Source: an uncultured Pseudomonadota bacterium (GTDB taxonomy: Bacteria > Pseudomonadota > Gammaproteobacteria > Burkholderiales > Methylophilaceae). From it: a stretch of DNA of 47,743 nucleotides. Where the stretch lies: the NCBI GenBank assembly GCA_903846555.1, contig CAINBI010000092.1:1-47743 (forward strand). Direction: 5' to 3'. This document shows, piece after piece, positions 25,361-33,874 of this stretch (positions are counted from its first letter, which is position 1; each line of letters opens with the position of its first letter). Made by a program: the position numbers and the translations under genes. Below the pieces are notes generated by a model that did no database searches, was not told where the DNA came from, and saw nothing but the letters and a program-made list of their open reading frames with translations.

Positions 25361-25431
25361 GTCATTCCCGCGTAGGCGGGAATCCAGTTAAGCTTTTGAT
25401 TTTCCTAGATTCCCGCCTACGCGGGAATGAC
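25361..25431. repeat. Paired inverted palindromes (dRS3-like), copy 1
   Basis: The left arm GTCATTCCC-GCGTAGGC-GGGAATCCAG (25361-25387) faces an inverted copy (25405-25431) with one difference (CTAG for CCAG), separated by 17 bp. Each arm is itself a hairpin fitting ATTCCC-N8-GGGAAT, the form of the neisserial dRS3 repeat. It lies between apbC and the DUF1003 gene and may also terminate apbC transcripts. Confidence 0.85.
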
Positions 25432-25483
25432 AGGTTAGGCATTAAGCTGCACGAGTGTATAGATCTAGTACTCAATCAAAAAT

Positions 25484-26575
25484 TTAGGTATTCTGAATCA
25501 CAATATTTGGAAATTTGCTGCTGTGGTCCAAGCCAGCATTTGCAATTTTAATAGCAGCAGCGCGGGCAATTTGTTTGTAAATAGCCGCAATTTGACCATC
25601 AGGCTCGGAGATGACGGTCGGATTTCCGCCGTCCGACTGCTCGCGGATTTTAATATCCAATGGCAAGCTGCCTAACAAATCTACGTTAAAGTCTTTACAC
25701 ATTAGCGCGCCGCCACCTGCGCCAAAAATATGTTCTTCATGACCACAGTTGCTACAAATATGCGTGCTCATGTTTTCTACTATGCCTAAAATTGGGATGC
25801 CTACTTTTTCCAACATTTTTAAGCCCTTGCGCGCATCCAGCAAAGCAATATCTTGCGGTGTCGTGACAATAATTGCACCTGTGACGGGAATCTTTTGTGC
25901 GAGTGTTAGTTGAATATCGCCAGTGCCTGGTGGCAAATCGATGATTAAATAATCTAAATCGCGCCATTTGGTTTCGCGTAGCAATTGCTCTAGTGCCCCC
26001 GTGACCATTGGCCCACGCCAAACCATAGGCGTATCGTTATCGATTAAAAATCCAATAGACATGGCTTGAATGCCATGCGCCATCATCGGCTCCATGCTTT
26101 TGCCATCGCTACTTTCTGGGCGGCCACCGCTAATGCCTAACATTTGTGGTTGGCTAGGACCGTAAATGTCTGCGTCTAACAAACCTACGCTTGCGCCTTC
26201 AGCCGCCAAAGCCAAAGCCAAGTTAACTGAAGTGGTCGATTTACCTACGCCGCCTTTGCCAGAAGCAATTGCGATAATATTTTTTACGTTAGGCAGCAAA
26301 GTCACGCCCTGTTGCGCTTTATGCGCGGCGATGCGGCTACCGATGTTAACGCTAACATTATCAACACCGTCTAGTTTTTTAAGATGTTGAATGACTAAAG
26401 CTTGCACGCTAGACATCACGCTTTTGGCTGGGTAGCCCAAAACAATATCCAAGCTAATATTGTTGCCGCTCATTTGTATGTTTTTGGCAGATTTGCTGGT
26501 AATAAAATCACGGCCAGTGTTAGGGTCTAGCAGTGTTTTTAGGCTATTTTGAATGTCGTTTTCATTGATGGTCAT
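25484..26575 (-). CDS. apbC: Iron-sulfur cluster carrier ATPase ApbC/Mrp
   Basis: This P-loop NTPase carries and transfers Fe-S clusters. The 363 residues have an N-terminal DUF59/MIP18-like domain (about 1-90), the deviant Walker A IASGKGGVGKSTTSVNLALA (near 110), Walker B-like DYLIIDLPPGTGDIQLTL and a CxxC cluster-binding pair in HICSNCGHEEHIFG. Length and order are normal. It is monocistronic as far as visible; the 3' side has the paired palindrome. Confidence 0.95.
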   Translation of the reverse strand: MTINENDIQNSLKTLLDPNTGRDFITSKSAKNIQMSGNNISLDIVLGYPAKSVMSSVQALVIQHLKKLDGVDNVSVNIGSRIAAHKAQQGVTLLPNVKNIIAIASGKGGVGKSTTSVNLALALAAEGASVGLLDADIYGPSQPQMLGISGGRPESSDGKSMEPMMAHGIQAMSIGFLIDNDTPMVWRGPMVTGALEQLLRETKWRDLDYLIIDLPPGTGDIQLTLAQKIPVTGAIIVTTPQDIALLDARKGLKMLEKVGIPILGIVENMSTHICSNCGHEEHIFGAGGGALMCKDFNVDLLGSLPLDIKIREQSDGGNPTVISEPDGQIAAIYKQIARAAAIKIANAGLDHSSKFPNIVIQNT

Positions 26576-26880
26576 GGTATGGGCGCTATATTAAATGAGG
26601 GATAAATCTAGTAGACGGAATTATAGCGACAAATTCAACTGGTGCGTAAAGCACACAGTTTTTCTACTCAGTAGAACGGCAAAATATTCACCATAACCAT
26701 CATTAAACATGCCCCTAGACTAATGTTTGGCTTAGCCAATCTGGTGCAGTTTTTACACAATAGCAAAGCTTTTGTGCCTAAAAAATATTCACAGTCTAGC
26801 GAGGCTAGTCTCTTTTAGGTTAAATCAATCACGTAGTGTTTGATGGTTGAATTTTAGATTAACCAAGCTTATACTTCATT
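26576..26880. other. 305-bp intergenic region upstream of apbC
   Basis: This gap must hold the apbC promoter and that of the small ORF at 26881. I see one weak hairpin, CTAGC-GAG-GCTAG near 26796-26810 followed by TCTCTTTT, which could be a plus-strand terminator but has no gene before it. No other RNA or protein gene is evident. Confidence 0.4.
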
Positions 26881-27045
26881 ATGCTTAAAAATTCATTACT
26901 TTCACAAAATCCGTATCTTGCCAATGCAAAAATGTATGAGCAAGCTTTGCGTGTTAATGTACTTTCATCGATGGCAATTGAAGGGGTTAAAAAGTCTGCT
27001 GAAAAAGCGCTTGCGGTGCCTAGCGTTAAATCGGCAAAACGTTAA
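26881..27045 (+). CDS. Small VbhA-like Fic antitoxin candidate (54 aa)
   Basis: This ORF starts MLKNSLLSQNPYLANAKMYE and contains VLSSMAIEGVKK at residues 28-38. S30-x3-E34-G35 fits the Fic inhibitory motif (S/T)xxxE(G/N), which in VbhA and related antitoxins puts a Glu into the Fic active site; VbhA has SQRLEG at the equivalent place. The ORF converges on fic and their 3' ends overlap by 4 bp. That is unusual, because such antitoxins normally precede their toxin in one operon. Its ribosome-binding site is weak. The role is inferred from motif plus location. Confidence 0.7.
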   Translation: MLKNSLLSQNPYLANAKMYEQALRVNVLSSMAIEGVKKSAEKALAVPSVKSAKR

Positions 27046-27683
27046 ATTCTTCGCTCGCTTCTGGCGACAACTTTTCTGAAAATGTTTATCATCGGTTCGT
27101 AATCTCTACCTAAACCTGCCTGCACTGCTTGAAAATAAGCTTGTTTTTGTTTGCCAGTAATTCCAGAAAAATCTAGCAATGGTAACCCCGCTTGTAAGGC
27201 CATTAAGGTTGTTAATAAGCGTGATGCTCGACCATTACCTTCTCTAAACGGATGAATCAGCACTAGCTCGCAATGCGTGACAGCTAAAGCTTCGATTATT
27301 TTTTCACGGTGATTAAAATTACAAGGTGTGTATTTAGCTAAAATATCGCGTTCAAATTCAGCCACTAAGCGCGGTATGTGCGCTGCCATTGCAAAGGGAA
27401 AGCCGCCTTTTGAAATATTCACTGCCCTATATTCACCAGCCCACGGGTAAACTTCACCTAACCATTGTTGATGCAATTGTTGAATGTCTTGCGTGGTGAA
27501 TGGATGCTCAGCAGAATAATGACCAATTGCCCACATGGTTGCTCTATAAAGGTTGCTTGCTTCAAGCGCATCCATTTCACGCTTGCGTTTAATGCCCAAT
27601 AGGTTTTTAAGCACACGCCCGTGAGAGCCGCTTTGAAGCTGAGTTTCAATTAAATCATCTGTGTTGTAGCGTGCGCTGTTCAT
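27042..27683 (-). CDS. Fic/DOC-family protein (probable AMP-transferase)
   Basis: This 213-residue protein has a complete Fic core: HPFREGNGRASR (His144 to Arg155) matches HxFx(D/E)GNGRxxR, with the flap PWAGEYRAVNISKGGFPFA at residues 80-98. Active Fic proteins transfer AMP from ATP to hydroxyl groups of targets such as topoisomerases. No inhibitory helix motif is obvious within this protein, so inhibition should come in trans; the convergent 54-aa ORF carries such a motif. Its ATG overlaps the hsdS stop by 4 bp, so it is the third gene of the restriction-modification operon. Confidence 0.92.
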   Translation of the reverse strand: MNSARYNTDDLIETQLQSGSHGRVLKNLLGIKRKREMDALEASNLYRATMWAIGHYSAEHPFTTQDIQQLHQQWLGEVYPWAGEYRAVNISKGGFPFAMAAHIPRLVAEFERDILAKYTPCNFNHREKIIEALAVTHCELVLIHPFREGNGRASRLLTTLMALQAGLPLLDFSGITGKQKQAYFQAVQAGLGRDYEPMINIFRKVVARSERRI

Positions 27684-29113
27684 GTTTGCTTAACTTCCCC
27701 CAAAATCATGCGCTCAATCTCGGCTTTTGCGGCGGCGAGTAGCTTGGCGGCTTCGGCTTGTAGTTGCTTGGCTTGGGCGCGGATTTGCGTGATGTGGGTG
27801 GCGATTTCGGTTTGTTTTGATAAGGGAGGCAAGGGAATTTTGATTGATTTAATATCTTTGCCATATACATGCGATGTTTGACCTGTCTTTTCTCGGTTAA
27901 TTAAAACCTTGAACATATCCAGTATTAGCAATGAAAATAGAAACATTGAATTACAATGTTCATTAGTTCGGACACAAATTAATTCACCAACATAGGAAGT
28001 GTCTACCTCTGGTTCATTATCTAGGTATTTGATATGACGACCTACATACTCAGGTTGGTGTGCGGCTGACAATATAAAAATATCACCTTTATGAGCAACT
28101 AGCCTTTGCGGCTCAATCGTGAAATCTGTTTTCTCTAAATTTATAAAATTTTGCGTATAACTACCTACTTTAATAATTGGGTAATCTGTTGGAATTTCAG
28201 AATACTCAAAGCTTGCTGGGGTTTTACCACTTGCTAGTAGATTAGCGACTTCACCTAAAGTAATGAGGCTAAACTTTGATTTTTCTACCTGCGAAATAAT
28301 TTCTTGATAGCTTAGTTTATAGTAGTCTGGATCTACTCGCTGTCCTGTTACCTCACTAAACGGCACAGTAAACATGCGCTTTTCAAGGCGGTTATCTTGT
28401 TCGGGTAGGGTTATGCCTAGTTCGTTTAATAAATAGCCATCAATGCTATCTAGCAAGGCCTGCGCTTGTTGTTCTTTTTGTTTTTTTTCTAAAATTGCGA
28501 AGTTCTGCTTATCTACAATTTTATTTTGCACTTCAATCGTAGGAAGTGGAATTTTCAGATTTTTGATAAAATCAACAGCAACGCGCTGTTGTCCTGCTGA
28601 CCCACCAAAAAAATTCTGGGCAACATCTAAAATTCGCGCGTCTCTTAATAAAAAGTGTAAATAATCAACAAGGCAACTCTCGTTTTTAGGTCTAATTATA
28701 AAAAATTCCGTTGACCCACAGCCTTTACCATTTTTTAATTTACGTACTACAGCAGATTTTCCATTTTGCATACATGGAGTAATTTTTGCCCAAAGTAAAT
28801 CGTTTTCTTCAAAGCGAGTGAAGCCTTTTGTTTCAGCGATTTTTTTGGTTCTTTGCTCTTTGATATGTCCATTTATTTCATCAACTACTTCCATTGGAAC
28901 AAAAGATATTTCGTCATTGTCATCAAGTTTATTGAAATTTACGCTTGGGTTTATATGGGCAATTTCAGATAACTTGAATGAAGCGTATTTATTGGAAGTA
29001 AATTTAAAAGCTGTGCGATAAGCGGTAGCGTCCCACCTCTGTATTAGGTTTTGAAAGCTTACCAAAAACACATTATCTGCGTTCACTCCCGCACTCAATT
29101 CAAACCCCGCCAT
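27680..29113 (-). CDS. Type I-like restriction specificity subunit (HsdS)
   Basis: This 477-residue DNA-recognition subunit has two target-recognition domains. The first ends at about residue 205 with LKIPLPTIEVQNKIVDKQN, followed by a conserved coiled-coil (about 205-235). The second starts near FSLITLGEVANLLASGKTPA, ends with IKIPLPPLSKQTEIATHITQ and is followed by a second coiled-coil (about 440-470). Two half-site domains imply a bipartite target. The start overlaps the nuclease-methylase gene by 14 bp and the end overlaps fic by 4 bp. The first domain begins without the usual lead-in, but the reading frame is intact. Confidence 0.9.
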   Translation of the reverse strand: MAGFELSAGVNADNVFLVSFQNLIQRWDATAYRTAFKFTSNKYASFKLSEIAHINPSVNFNKLDDNDEISFVPMEVVDEINGHIKEQRTKKIAETKGFTRFEENDLLWAKITPCMQNGKSAVVRKLKNGKGCGSTEFFIIRPKNESCLVDYLHFLLRDARILDVAQNFFGGSAGQQRVAVDFIKNLKIPLPTIEVQNKIVDKQNFAILEKKQKEQQAQALLDSIDGYLLNELGITLPEQDNRLEKRMFTVPFSEVTGQRVDPDYYKLSYQEIISQVEKSKFSLITLGEVANLLASGKTPASFEYSEIPTDYPIIKVGSYTQNFINLEKTDFTIEPQRLVAHKGDIFILSAAHQPEYVGRHIKYLDNEPEVDTSYVGELICVRTNEHCNSMFLFSLLILDMFKVLINREKTGQTSHVYGKDIKSIKIPLPPLSKQTEIATHITQIRAQAKQLQAEAAKLLAAAKAEIERMILGEVKQT

Positions 29114-31256
29114 TATTCACCTCTACAATAAATCTGGCGAGTTCTGCACCGATTACATCTAACTCATTGGTGCCTGTTGGTTTGCCTGTGGCGTCGTAGC
29201 CTATGTCTTCGGCGATGGCCATAAATATTGGGTAGTCGGGCAATTGGCTTTGTTTGGCTTGAGTGTAGGCTTCTTCTAATTGTTCTTTTAGCACGTTAAG
29301 TTGCTCGGTGTATTGGCTGCTTATTTCCGCTTTCCAAATTTTATAGTCTTCAGTGGTTTTGTATTGGGCTAATGTGCCGCTATAGGCTGCGCCTGTGGCA
29401 TTTTTAATAAGGGCTAATTTTTCGCGCTCTAGCTTTTCTGCGGTGGCGCGGTAGTCATGTTCATTAAGCAAGTTATTTTGCAGGCTGAGTTTTTGTTGTT
29501 TGTGTTGTTCAGTGTGTTGCTCGCTATATTTACGCAAAAATAACACGCTGCTTTTTACCCCTGCGCCTGTGGCGGTAAAGGCGGTTTGCGGCAGGCTTAC
29601 TACGGCAATAATGCGATACCAGTCTTCAATTTGGTCGCGTACATATTGCAGGCTGCTATTGGTGAGTACGCCATCGGGTAGCACGATAGCCAAATAGCCG
29701 TTTTCAGTTAAAAATTGGTGGCATTGCTCAATAAACAATACTTCGGTGCTTTGGCTATCGCGGTTTTTAACGCCGCTGTTTTTAAGGTCTAACCAAGAAA
29801 CGTCTTTATTGCCTAAACCATATTGTTGCAGATAGGCTTTTTCGGTGAGTTTTACCGCGCTGCCAAATGGCGGGTTAGTGATAATAAAATCAAAACGCCC
29901 GTATTTAAAGCCTTGATTTTTAGTCATATCTTGTAGTTTGTCAGCTTTAAGCAGGCCGTCTGCGGTAATCACATTAGTGTGGCCATCGTCATGAATAATC
30001 ATATTCATTTTTGCGGTGCGGCTAATTTGCTCGTTAATCTCAATGCCGTACAGGTTTTTTTCTGCGAAGTCATGCCAATGCTGCCAATGGTCTTTGCTGT
30101 CTTTATCAAAGTATTTATCAGCTTGACGACGCACTTTTTCCAGCGCGTGCAGTAAAAAACCACCACTGCCGCACGAGGTATCCAGCACCAGAGAATCATG
30201 CTTGATGGGCAGCACATTCACAATAAATTGCACAATCGGGCGCGGCGTGAAGTATTGCCCAAACTCCCCACGAAAAAATGAACCCATAAAGGTTTCAAAC
30301 GCACGGCCTTTGCTATCAAGGTCGGTTTTGCTTAAATTGATGTCTTGCAGATATTCCACAATAGTACGCACGCGCTCTGGCGTAAGGCGGATGTTATCGC
30401 GGAATACTTCAGGGTCTTTTTTACGGCCTTCTTCATATAGCGCGTTTACACGGTTAAATAAGGCTTCGTTAGTTTTTTTAAGCGCGGCTTCTGGTGTGCT
30501 GGCTTCTTCTTGAATGATTTGGAAGTCGTAAGGCTTACCATCATTTCTTACTTTACGCTCATCCCATATTTTACAAAAAATGAGTTTATCCAGCTCATCA
30601 AACGCCTCTGAAGGGTTAAGCTGTCCGCCAGCCCATAACGCATTATGCGCAAGCTTAAAGCGGCGCGTGAGTTCGTCTTCAGACACCACGCGAATATCAA
30701 AAAACTTTTGGTCGTGTTCTTTGTAAGCGAGTTTGTCGGCATTTTTTACAAATTTATAAGGCGCAAGTTTATCGACACCGTAAGCGGGAATGTCAGATTC
30801 TGCGATGCGTAAATTTTTAGCTTTATCAACCTGAAAAAATACATTTTTGATTTTTGAGGTTACCCAAGCATATTTAACTTGGTTGGGTAAAGCGAAGGCG
30901 TAAGAATAAGCTTGCTCAACGGCTTGGGTGAATTCTTGCTCTGAAACTTCCTGCTTTTTGCACTCCACTAAAATGTGCGGTTGTAGGCAATCATCGTCGT
31001 TATAAACAACGATGTCCGCTTCTTTTTTGTCCGCGCCCATCGTGACACTGACAAAGTTTCGCACCCGTTGGGCAGGGTAGCCGTATTCTAAAATCAAACG
31101 ACAATAAACTTCCGCTTGCACCTGTTCTTCAGGATTGCCGTAGTTGCGGCTTTTCTTTTGGTGGACGTATTCAATACGTTTTTCATCATCGTAAAAACGA
31201 ATAAGACCTTGTTTTACGCCGTCTTGAATGTAGTTTGTGATTGTTTCTTGATTCAT
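29100..31256 (-). CDS. Fused nuclease-N6-adenine DNA methyltransferase (BcgI-like RM subunit)
   Basis: This 718-residue protein joins an N-terminal HSDR_N-like PD-(D/E)xK nuclease domain (Asp81 in EADIVVYND, Glu98 and Lys100 in ILVECKKQ) to an N6-MTase domain with motif I LDTSCGSGGF (about 358-367) and the catalytic NPPF (461-464), preceded by GEFGQYFTPRPIVQ. It has no DEAD helicase/translocase motor, and no hsdR gene is next to it. With a separate two-domain S subunit this matches the BcgI plan (type IIB, cutting on both sides of the site) more than classic type I. Specificity is unknown. It is the first gene of the RM-S-fic operon. Confidence 0.85.
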   Translation of the reverse strand: MNQETITNYIQDGVKQGLIRFYDDEKRIEYVHQKKSRNYGNPEEQVQAEVYCRLILEYGYPAQRVRNFVSVTMGADKKEADIVVYNDDDCLQPHILVECKKQEVSEQEFTQAVEQAYSYAFALPNQVKYAWVTSKIKNVFFQVDKAKNLRIAESDIPAYGVDKLAPYKFVKNADKLAYKEHDQKFFDIRVVSEDELTRRFKLAHNALWAGGQLNPSEAFDELDKLIFCKIWDERKVRNDGKPYDFQIIQEEASTPEAALKKTNEALFNRVNALYEEGRKKDPEVFRDNIRLTPERVRTIVEYLQDINLSKTDLDSKGRAFETFMGSFFRGEFGQYFTPRPIVQFIVNVLPIKHDSLVLDTSCGSGGFLLHALEKVRRQADKYFDKDSKDHWQHWHDFAEKNLYGIEINEQISRTAKMNMIIHDDGHTNVITADGLLKADKLQDMTKNQGFKYGRFDFIITNPPFGSAVKLTEKAYLQQYGLGNKDVSWLDLKNSGVKNRDSQSTEVLFIEQCHQFLTENGYLAIVLPDGVLTNSSLQYVRDQIEDWYRIIAVVSLPQTAFTATGAGVKSSVLFLRKYSEQHTEQHKQQKLSLQNNLLNEHDYRATAEKLEREKLALIKNATGAAYSGTLAQYKTTEDYKIWKAEISSQYTEQLNVLKEQLEEAYTQAKQSQLPDYPIFMAIAEDIGYDATGKPTGTNELDVIGAELARFIVEVNNGGV

Positions 31257-31387
31257 GAAATGGCCTTGATTTTTTTAGTCGTGCAAATGCGTGCGCTAGG
31301 TTGGTGTTTGCCGTTACTGGGCTTGGCGATAGGTTCTTAAAATACCACAGAATGCTTTTAGTTGAATATTTATAGAGACCTTTTTAT

Positions 31388-31563
31388 AGAGACCTTTGCA
31401 CGAGCGCCAAAATAGTTCAATTTTTAACTAAAACACCAAACTCCGTCATTCTGAGCGTAGCGAAGAATCCATCATTTTCAACAAGTTGCATGGATTCTTC
31501 GCTACGCTCAGAATGACAAATTGAACGTTTTTAGTATAAAAGTAGCTTCGTGCAAAGGTCTCT
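31388..31563. mobile_element. 176-bp MITE-like element with 16-bp terminal inverted repeats
   Basis: AGAGACCTTTGCACGA (31388-31403) is repeated exactly in reverse at 31548-31563. No coding sequence lies between. TTTAT occurs just before the left end and 1 bp after the right end and may be a target duplication. TATAGAGACCTTTT is also duplicated directly at 31372, suggesting a second insertion or slippage. Solo ends occur at 13982 and 25305. The inside carries a paired palindrome (next entry). The repeat looks like an IS end, but the transposase family is not known from this window. Confidence 0.75.
31445..31517. repeat. Paired inverted palindromes, copy 2, nested in the MITE-like element
   Basis: A 28-bp arm, GTCATTCTGAGCGTAGCGAA then GAATCCAT (31445-31472), faces an exact inverted copy at 31490-31517 across 17 bp. 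Each arm holds an ATTCT...AGAAT hairpin. The frame (GTCAT...ATCCA) is that of the other pairs, but the interior sequence differs. Confidence 0.85.
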
Positions 31564-31661
31564 CTTTATGGTTTTCTTAATAGTTTTCTTTATTTATTCG
31601 TTGTGCGAATGTGTGTGTTTATTTTTAAAAAAGTGAAAAAGCTGATTTTAAAGTCTAAAAC

Positions 31662-31703
31662 AGATGCTCTGGGAGCCCCGTCCCTATTGCCTCGCAGGGC
31701 ATC
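31662..31703. repeat. GCCCGTCCCTATTG hairpin repeat, third copy
   Basis: AGATGCTCTGGGAGCCCCGT, CCCTATTGCCTCG, then CAGGGCATCT. The outer arms AGATGCTCTG and CAGGGCATCT pair with one G-T. It shares the core with copies near 13.0 kb and 45.75 kb. It lies 76 bp upstream of the peptide-binding lipoprotein gene. The remaining DNA of this 522-bp gap (31257-31778) is repeat or AT-rich flank without a gene. Confidence 0.75.
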
Positions 31704-31778
31704 TATTTTTAGAGTTTTTAGTGATAATCTAGCCAGTCAGGCATTCAGCTAGTTAATAATCTAGTAAAATCGAATGCT

Positions 31779-33242
31779 ATGAAAGTATTTGATAATTTAG
31801 CGCGCCTTAGTTTAGCGTTGTTGTGTATGCTGGCCTGCGCCTGCACGCAACAACAGTCAAGCATAAGCCATCAGCACGAAATCGTTTTTGCTACAGCACA
31901 AGCGCCGCTGAATTTAGATCCCCGTTACGCTACCGATGCCGCCTCAGAGCGTGTGAATCGGCTGATTTATCAAAGTTTGGTTGATTTTGATAGCCAGTCA
32001 AAGCCAGCCGCCAGCTTGGCTTCTTGGGTACAGGTGAATCCTACCGAGTATCGATTTACGCTTAATCAGCCGCGTGCGCTTTTCCACAACCAAACACCGC
32101 TAAAAGCGGGTGATGTAAAAGCCACTTATGACTCTTTCGCCACATTAAAAGATTCGCCGCATACGGCCGAGTTTGCTAATGTTAAATCTATCAAAGTGCT
32201 TAATGATGACACGCTGATTTTTCAGCTAAAACAAGCCGATGGGCATTTTCCTGCTAAATTGATTATTGGTATTTTGCCAGCCGATTTGATTGCTAGGCAT
32301 CAGGACTTTTCTCATCAACCACTTGGTAGCGGCCCGCTAAAATTTGTAACATGGCAAAATAAACTAACCCTGCAACGTGTTAAAGATGGCCAAAAATTCA
32401 GCTTGTTAGAAGTGAAAGACCCAACCGTGCGTGTGCTTAAATTGTTGCATGGTGAAGTGGATTTGTTGCAAGGCGAATTGCCGCCAGAGCTAGTGAAGCA
32501 CCTGCAAAGCAAGCCAGACATAAACGTCAAAACCAGCATAGGTGCTAACTTTTCATATCTTGGCTTGAATATGCAAGACCCAGTTTTGAAAAATTTAAAA
32601 GTAAGGCAGGCGATTGCACATGCCATAGACCGCAATGCCATCATCAGCAAAGTGATGGTGACCAATACGCGAGTCGCTAGTGCAATATTGCCGCCAGAAC
32701 ACTATACCAATAGCACCAATCTACCTCTGTATAACTACAATCCCTTATTGGCTAAGCAGTTACTGATTGCGGCTGGCGTCAAACTGCCGCTCAAACTCGT
32801 CTACAAAACCTCTACCGATGCGCAGCGCGTGCGTTTTGCCACCATTATGCAAGCGCAAATGCAGCCTGCTGGCATCGATTTGGAAATTCGCAGCTTGGAC
32901 TGGGGCACGTTCTTTGCAGACGTAAAACAAGGAAACTTTCAACTATACGGCCTGACTTGGGTGGGCATTAAAACGCCTGAAATCTATCAGAAAGCCTTTG
33001 CTTCAAATAGCATTCCGCCCAATGGTTTTAATCGCGGCAGATATACCGATGCAACGCTGGACACACTGCTCGCCCATGAAAACTGGCAGGCCATTACTAT
33101 ACGCATTCACCAGCAATTGCCCTATATTCCGCTCTGGTACGAAGGGCAGTTTGCCGCCATGCGGAAGGGCATCAATAATTATTCGCCTAAACCTGATGGT
33201 AATTGGGACGATTTGGCTACAATAAGCAATTATGCGCATTGA
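31779..33242 (+). CDS. ABC transporter peptide-binding lipoprotein (family 5)
   Basis: This 487-residue solute-binding protein of the OppA/DppA family has a lipoprotein signal (MKVFDNLARLSLALLCMLAC, lipobox Cys in LACAC). The mature part shows ATAQAPLNLDPRYATDAASE, the family signature, then SLASWVQVNPTEYRFTLNQ, and a C-terminal lobe with VRQAIAHAIDRNAII. It would sit in the periplasm, anchored to a membrane, and deliver peptides to the two permeases encoded downstream. Its 3' end overlaps the L,D-transpeptidase gene by 11 bp. No ATPase subunit is encoded nearby. Confidence 0.92.
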   Translation: MKVFDNLARLSLALLCMLACACTQQQSSISHQHEIVFATAQAPLNLDPRYATDAASERVNRLIYQSLVDFDSQSKPAASLASWVQVNPTEYRFTLNQPRALFHNQTPLKAGDVKATYDSFATLKDSPHTAEFANVKSIKVLNDDTLIFQLKQADGHFPAKLIIGILPADLIARHQDFSHQPLGSGPLKFVTWQNKLTLQRVKDGQKFSLLEVKDPTVRVLKLLHGEVDLLQGELPPELVKHLQSKPDINVKTSIGANFSYLGLNMQDPVLKNLKVRQAIAHAIDRNAIISKVMVTNTRVASAILPPEHYTNSTNLPLYNYNPLLAKQLLIAAGVKLPLKLVYKTSTDAQRVRFATIMQAQMQPAGIDLEIRSLDWGTFFADVKQGNFQLYGLTWVGIKTPEIYQKAFASNSIPPNGFNRGRYTDATLDTLLAHENWQAITIRIHQQLPYIPLWYEGQFAAMRKGINNYSPKPDGNWDDLATISNYAH

Positions 33243-33714
33243 AATCTCCATTCAACAGCAAACCTTAACGCTATTCGACGCATTAGGCGCGGTGCAGGCT
33301 AATTACAGTATCTCTACGGCCGCTAACGGCGCGGGCTGCGAGAAAAATAGTGCTTGTACGCCGATTGGTTATCACATCATTCGCGCTAAGATAGGCGCGG
33401 ATGCTGCACTGAATAGTGTTTTTGTCGGGCGTCGTGCGACAGGTGAGATTTGCACACCTGAATTAATGGCGCAGTTTCCAAATCGCGATTGGATTTTAAC
33501 GCGTATTTTGTGGCTTTCAGGGACTGAAGTCGGCGTGAATCGTTTAGGCAATGTGGATACCATGCAACGTTACATTTATATACACGGCTCGCCAGACGAC
33601 ACCGAAATGGGCAAAAGTGGCTCGCATGGCTGCGTGCGTATGCGTAACGAAGATATGCTTGAGTTGTTTGATTTGGTTGAGGCAGGCACGCCAGTTAATA
33701 TTGTTAATGAATAG
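33232..33714 (+). CDS. L,D-transpeptidase (YkuD) catalytic domain protein
   Basis: This 160-residue protein is a YkuD domain with the catalytic motif HGSPDDTEMGKSGSHGCVRM (His...SHGCVRM, Cys nucleophile). It starts IEISIQQQTLTLFDALG, the usual first strands of the domain, without a signal peptide, so either it stays in the cytoplasm or is exported in a non-standard way. Such enzymes make 3-3 peptidoglycan cross-links or exchange terminal amino acids; cytoplasmic relatives act on muropeptides. Its overlap with a peptide-binding protein gene and nearby nagZ favour a role in murein peptide metabolism (inference). Confidence 0.88.
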   Translation: MRIEISIQQQTLTLFDALGAVQANYSISTAANGAGCEKNSACTPIGYHIIRAKIGADAALNSVFVGRRATGEICTPELMAQFPNRDWILTRILWLSGTEVGVNRLGNVDTMQRYIYIHGSPDDTEMGKSGSHGCVRMRNEDMLELFDLVEAGTPVNIVNE

Positions 33715-33755
33715 CTTAATTTACCCAATCCGCTATCCTGGACTTTACCTAGTCC

Positions 33756-33844
33756 GTCATTCCGATGAAAATCGGAATCCAGCGTCTTTAGCCATATTAA
33801 TTGACATCGTCACGCCACTAGATTCCGACCTGCGTCGGAATGAC
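33756..33844. repeat. Paired inverted palindromes, copy 3
   Basis: Left arm GTCATTCCGA-TGAAAA-TCGGAATCCAG (33756-33782) and inverted right arm with hairpin ATTCCGA-CCTGCG-TCGGAAT (33818-33844), 35 bp apart. The stems agree between arms while the loops differ, which indicates the hairpin rather than the primary sequence is kept. It lies between the transpeptidase and the first permease gene. Confidence 0.85.
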
Positions 33845-33874
33845 GGTATTTAACGATAATATTTCAGAAAAGCT

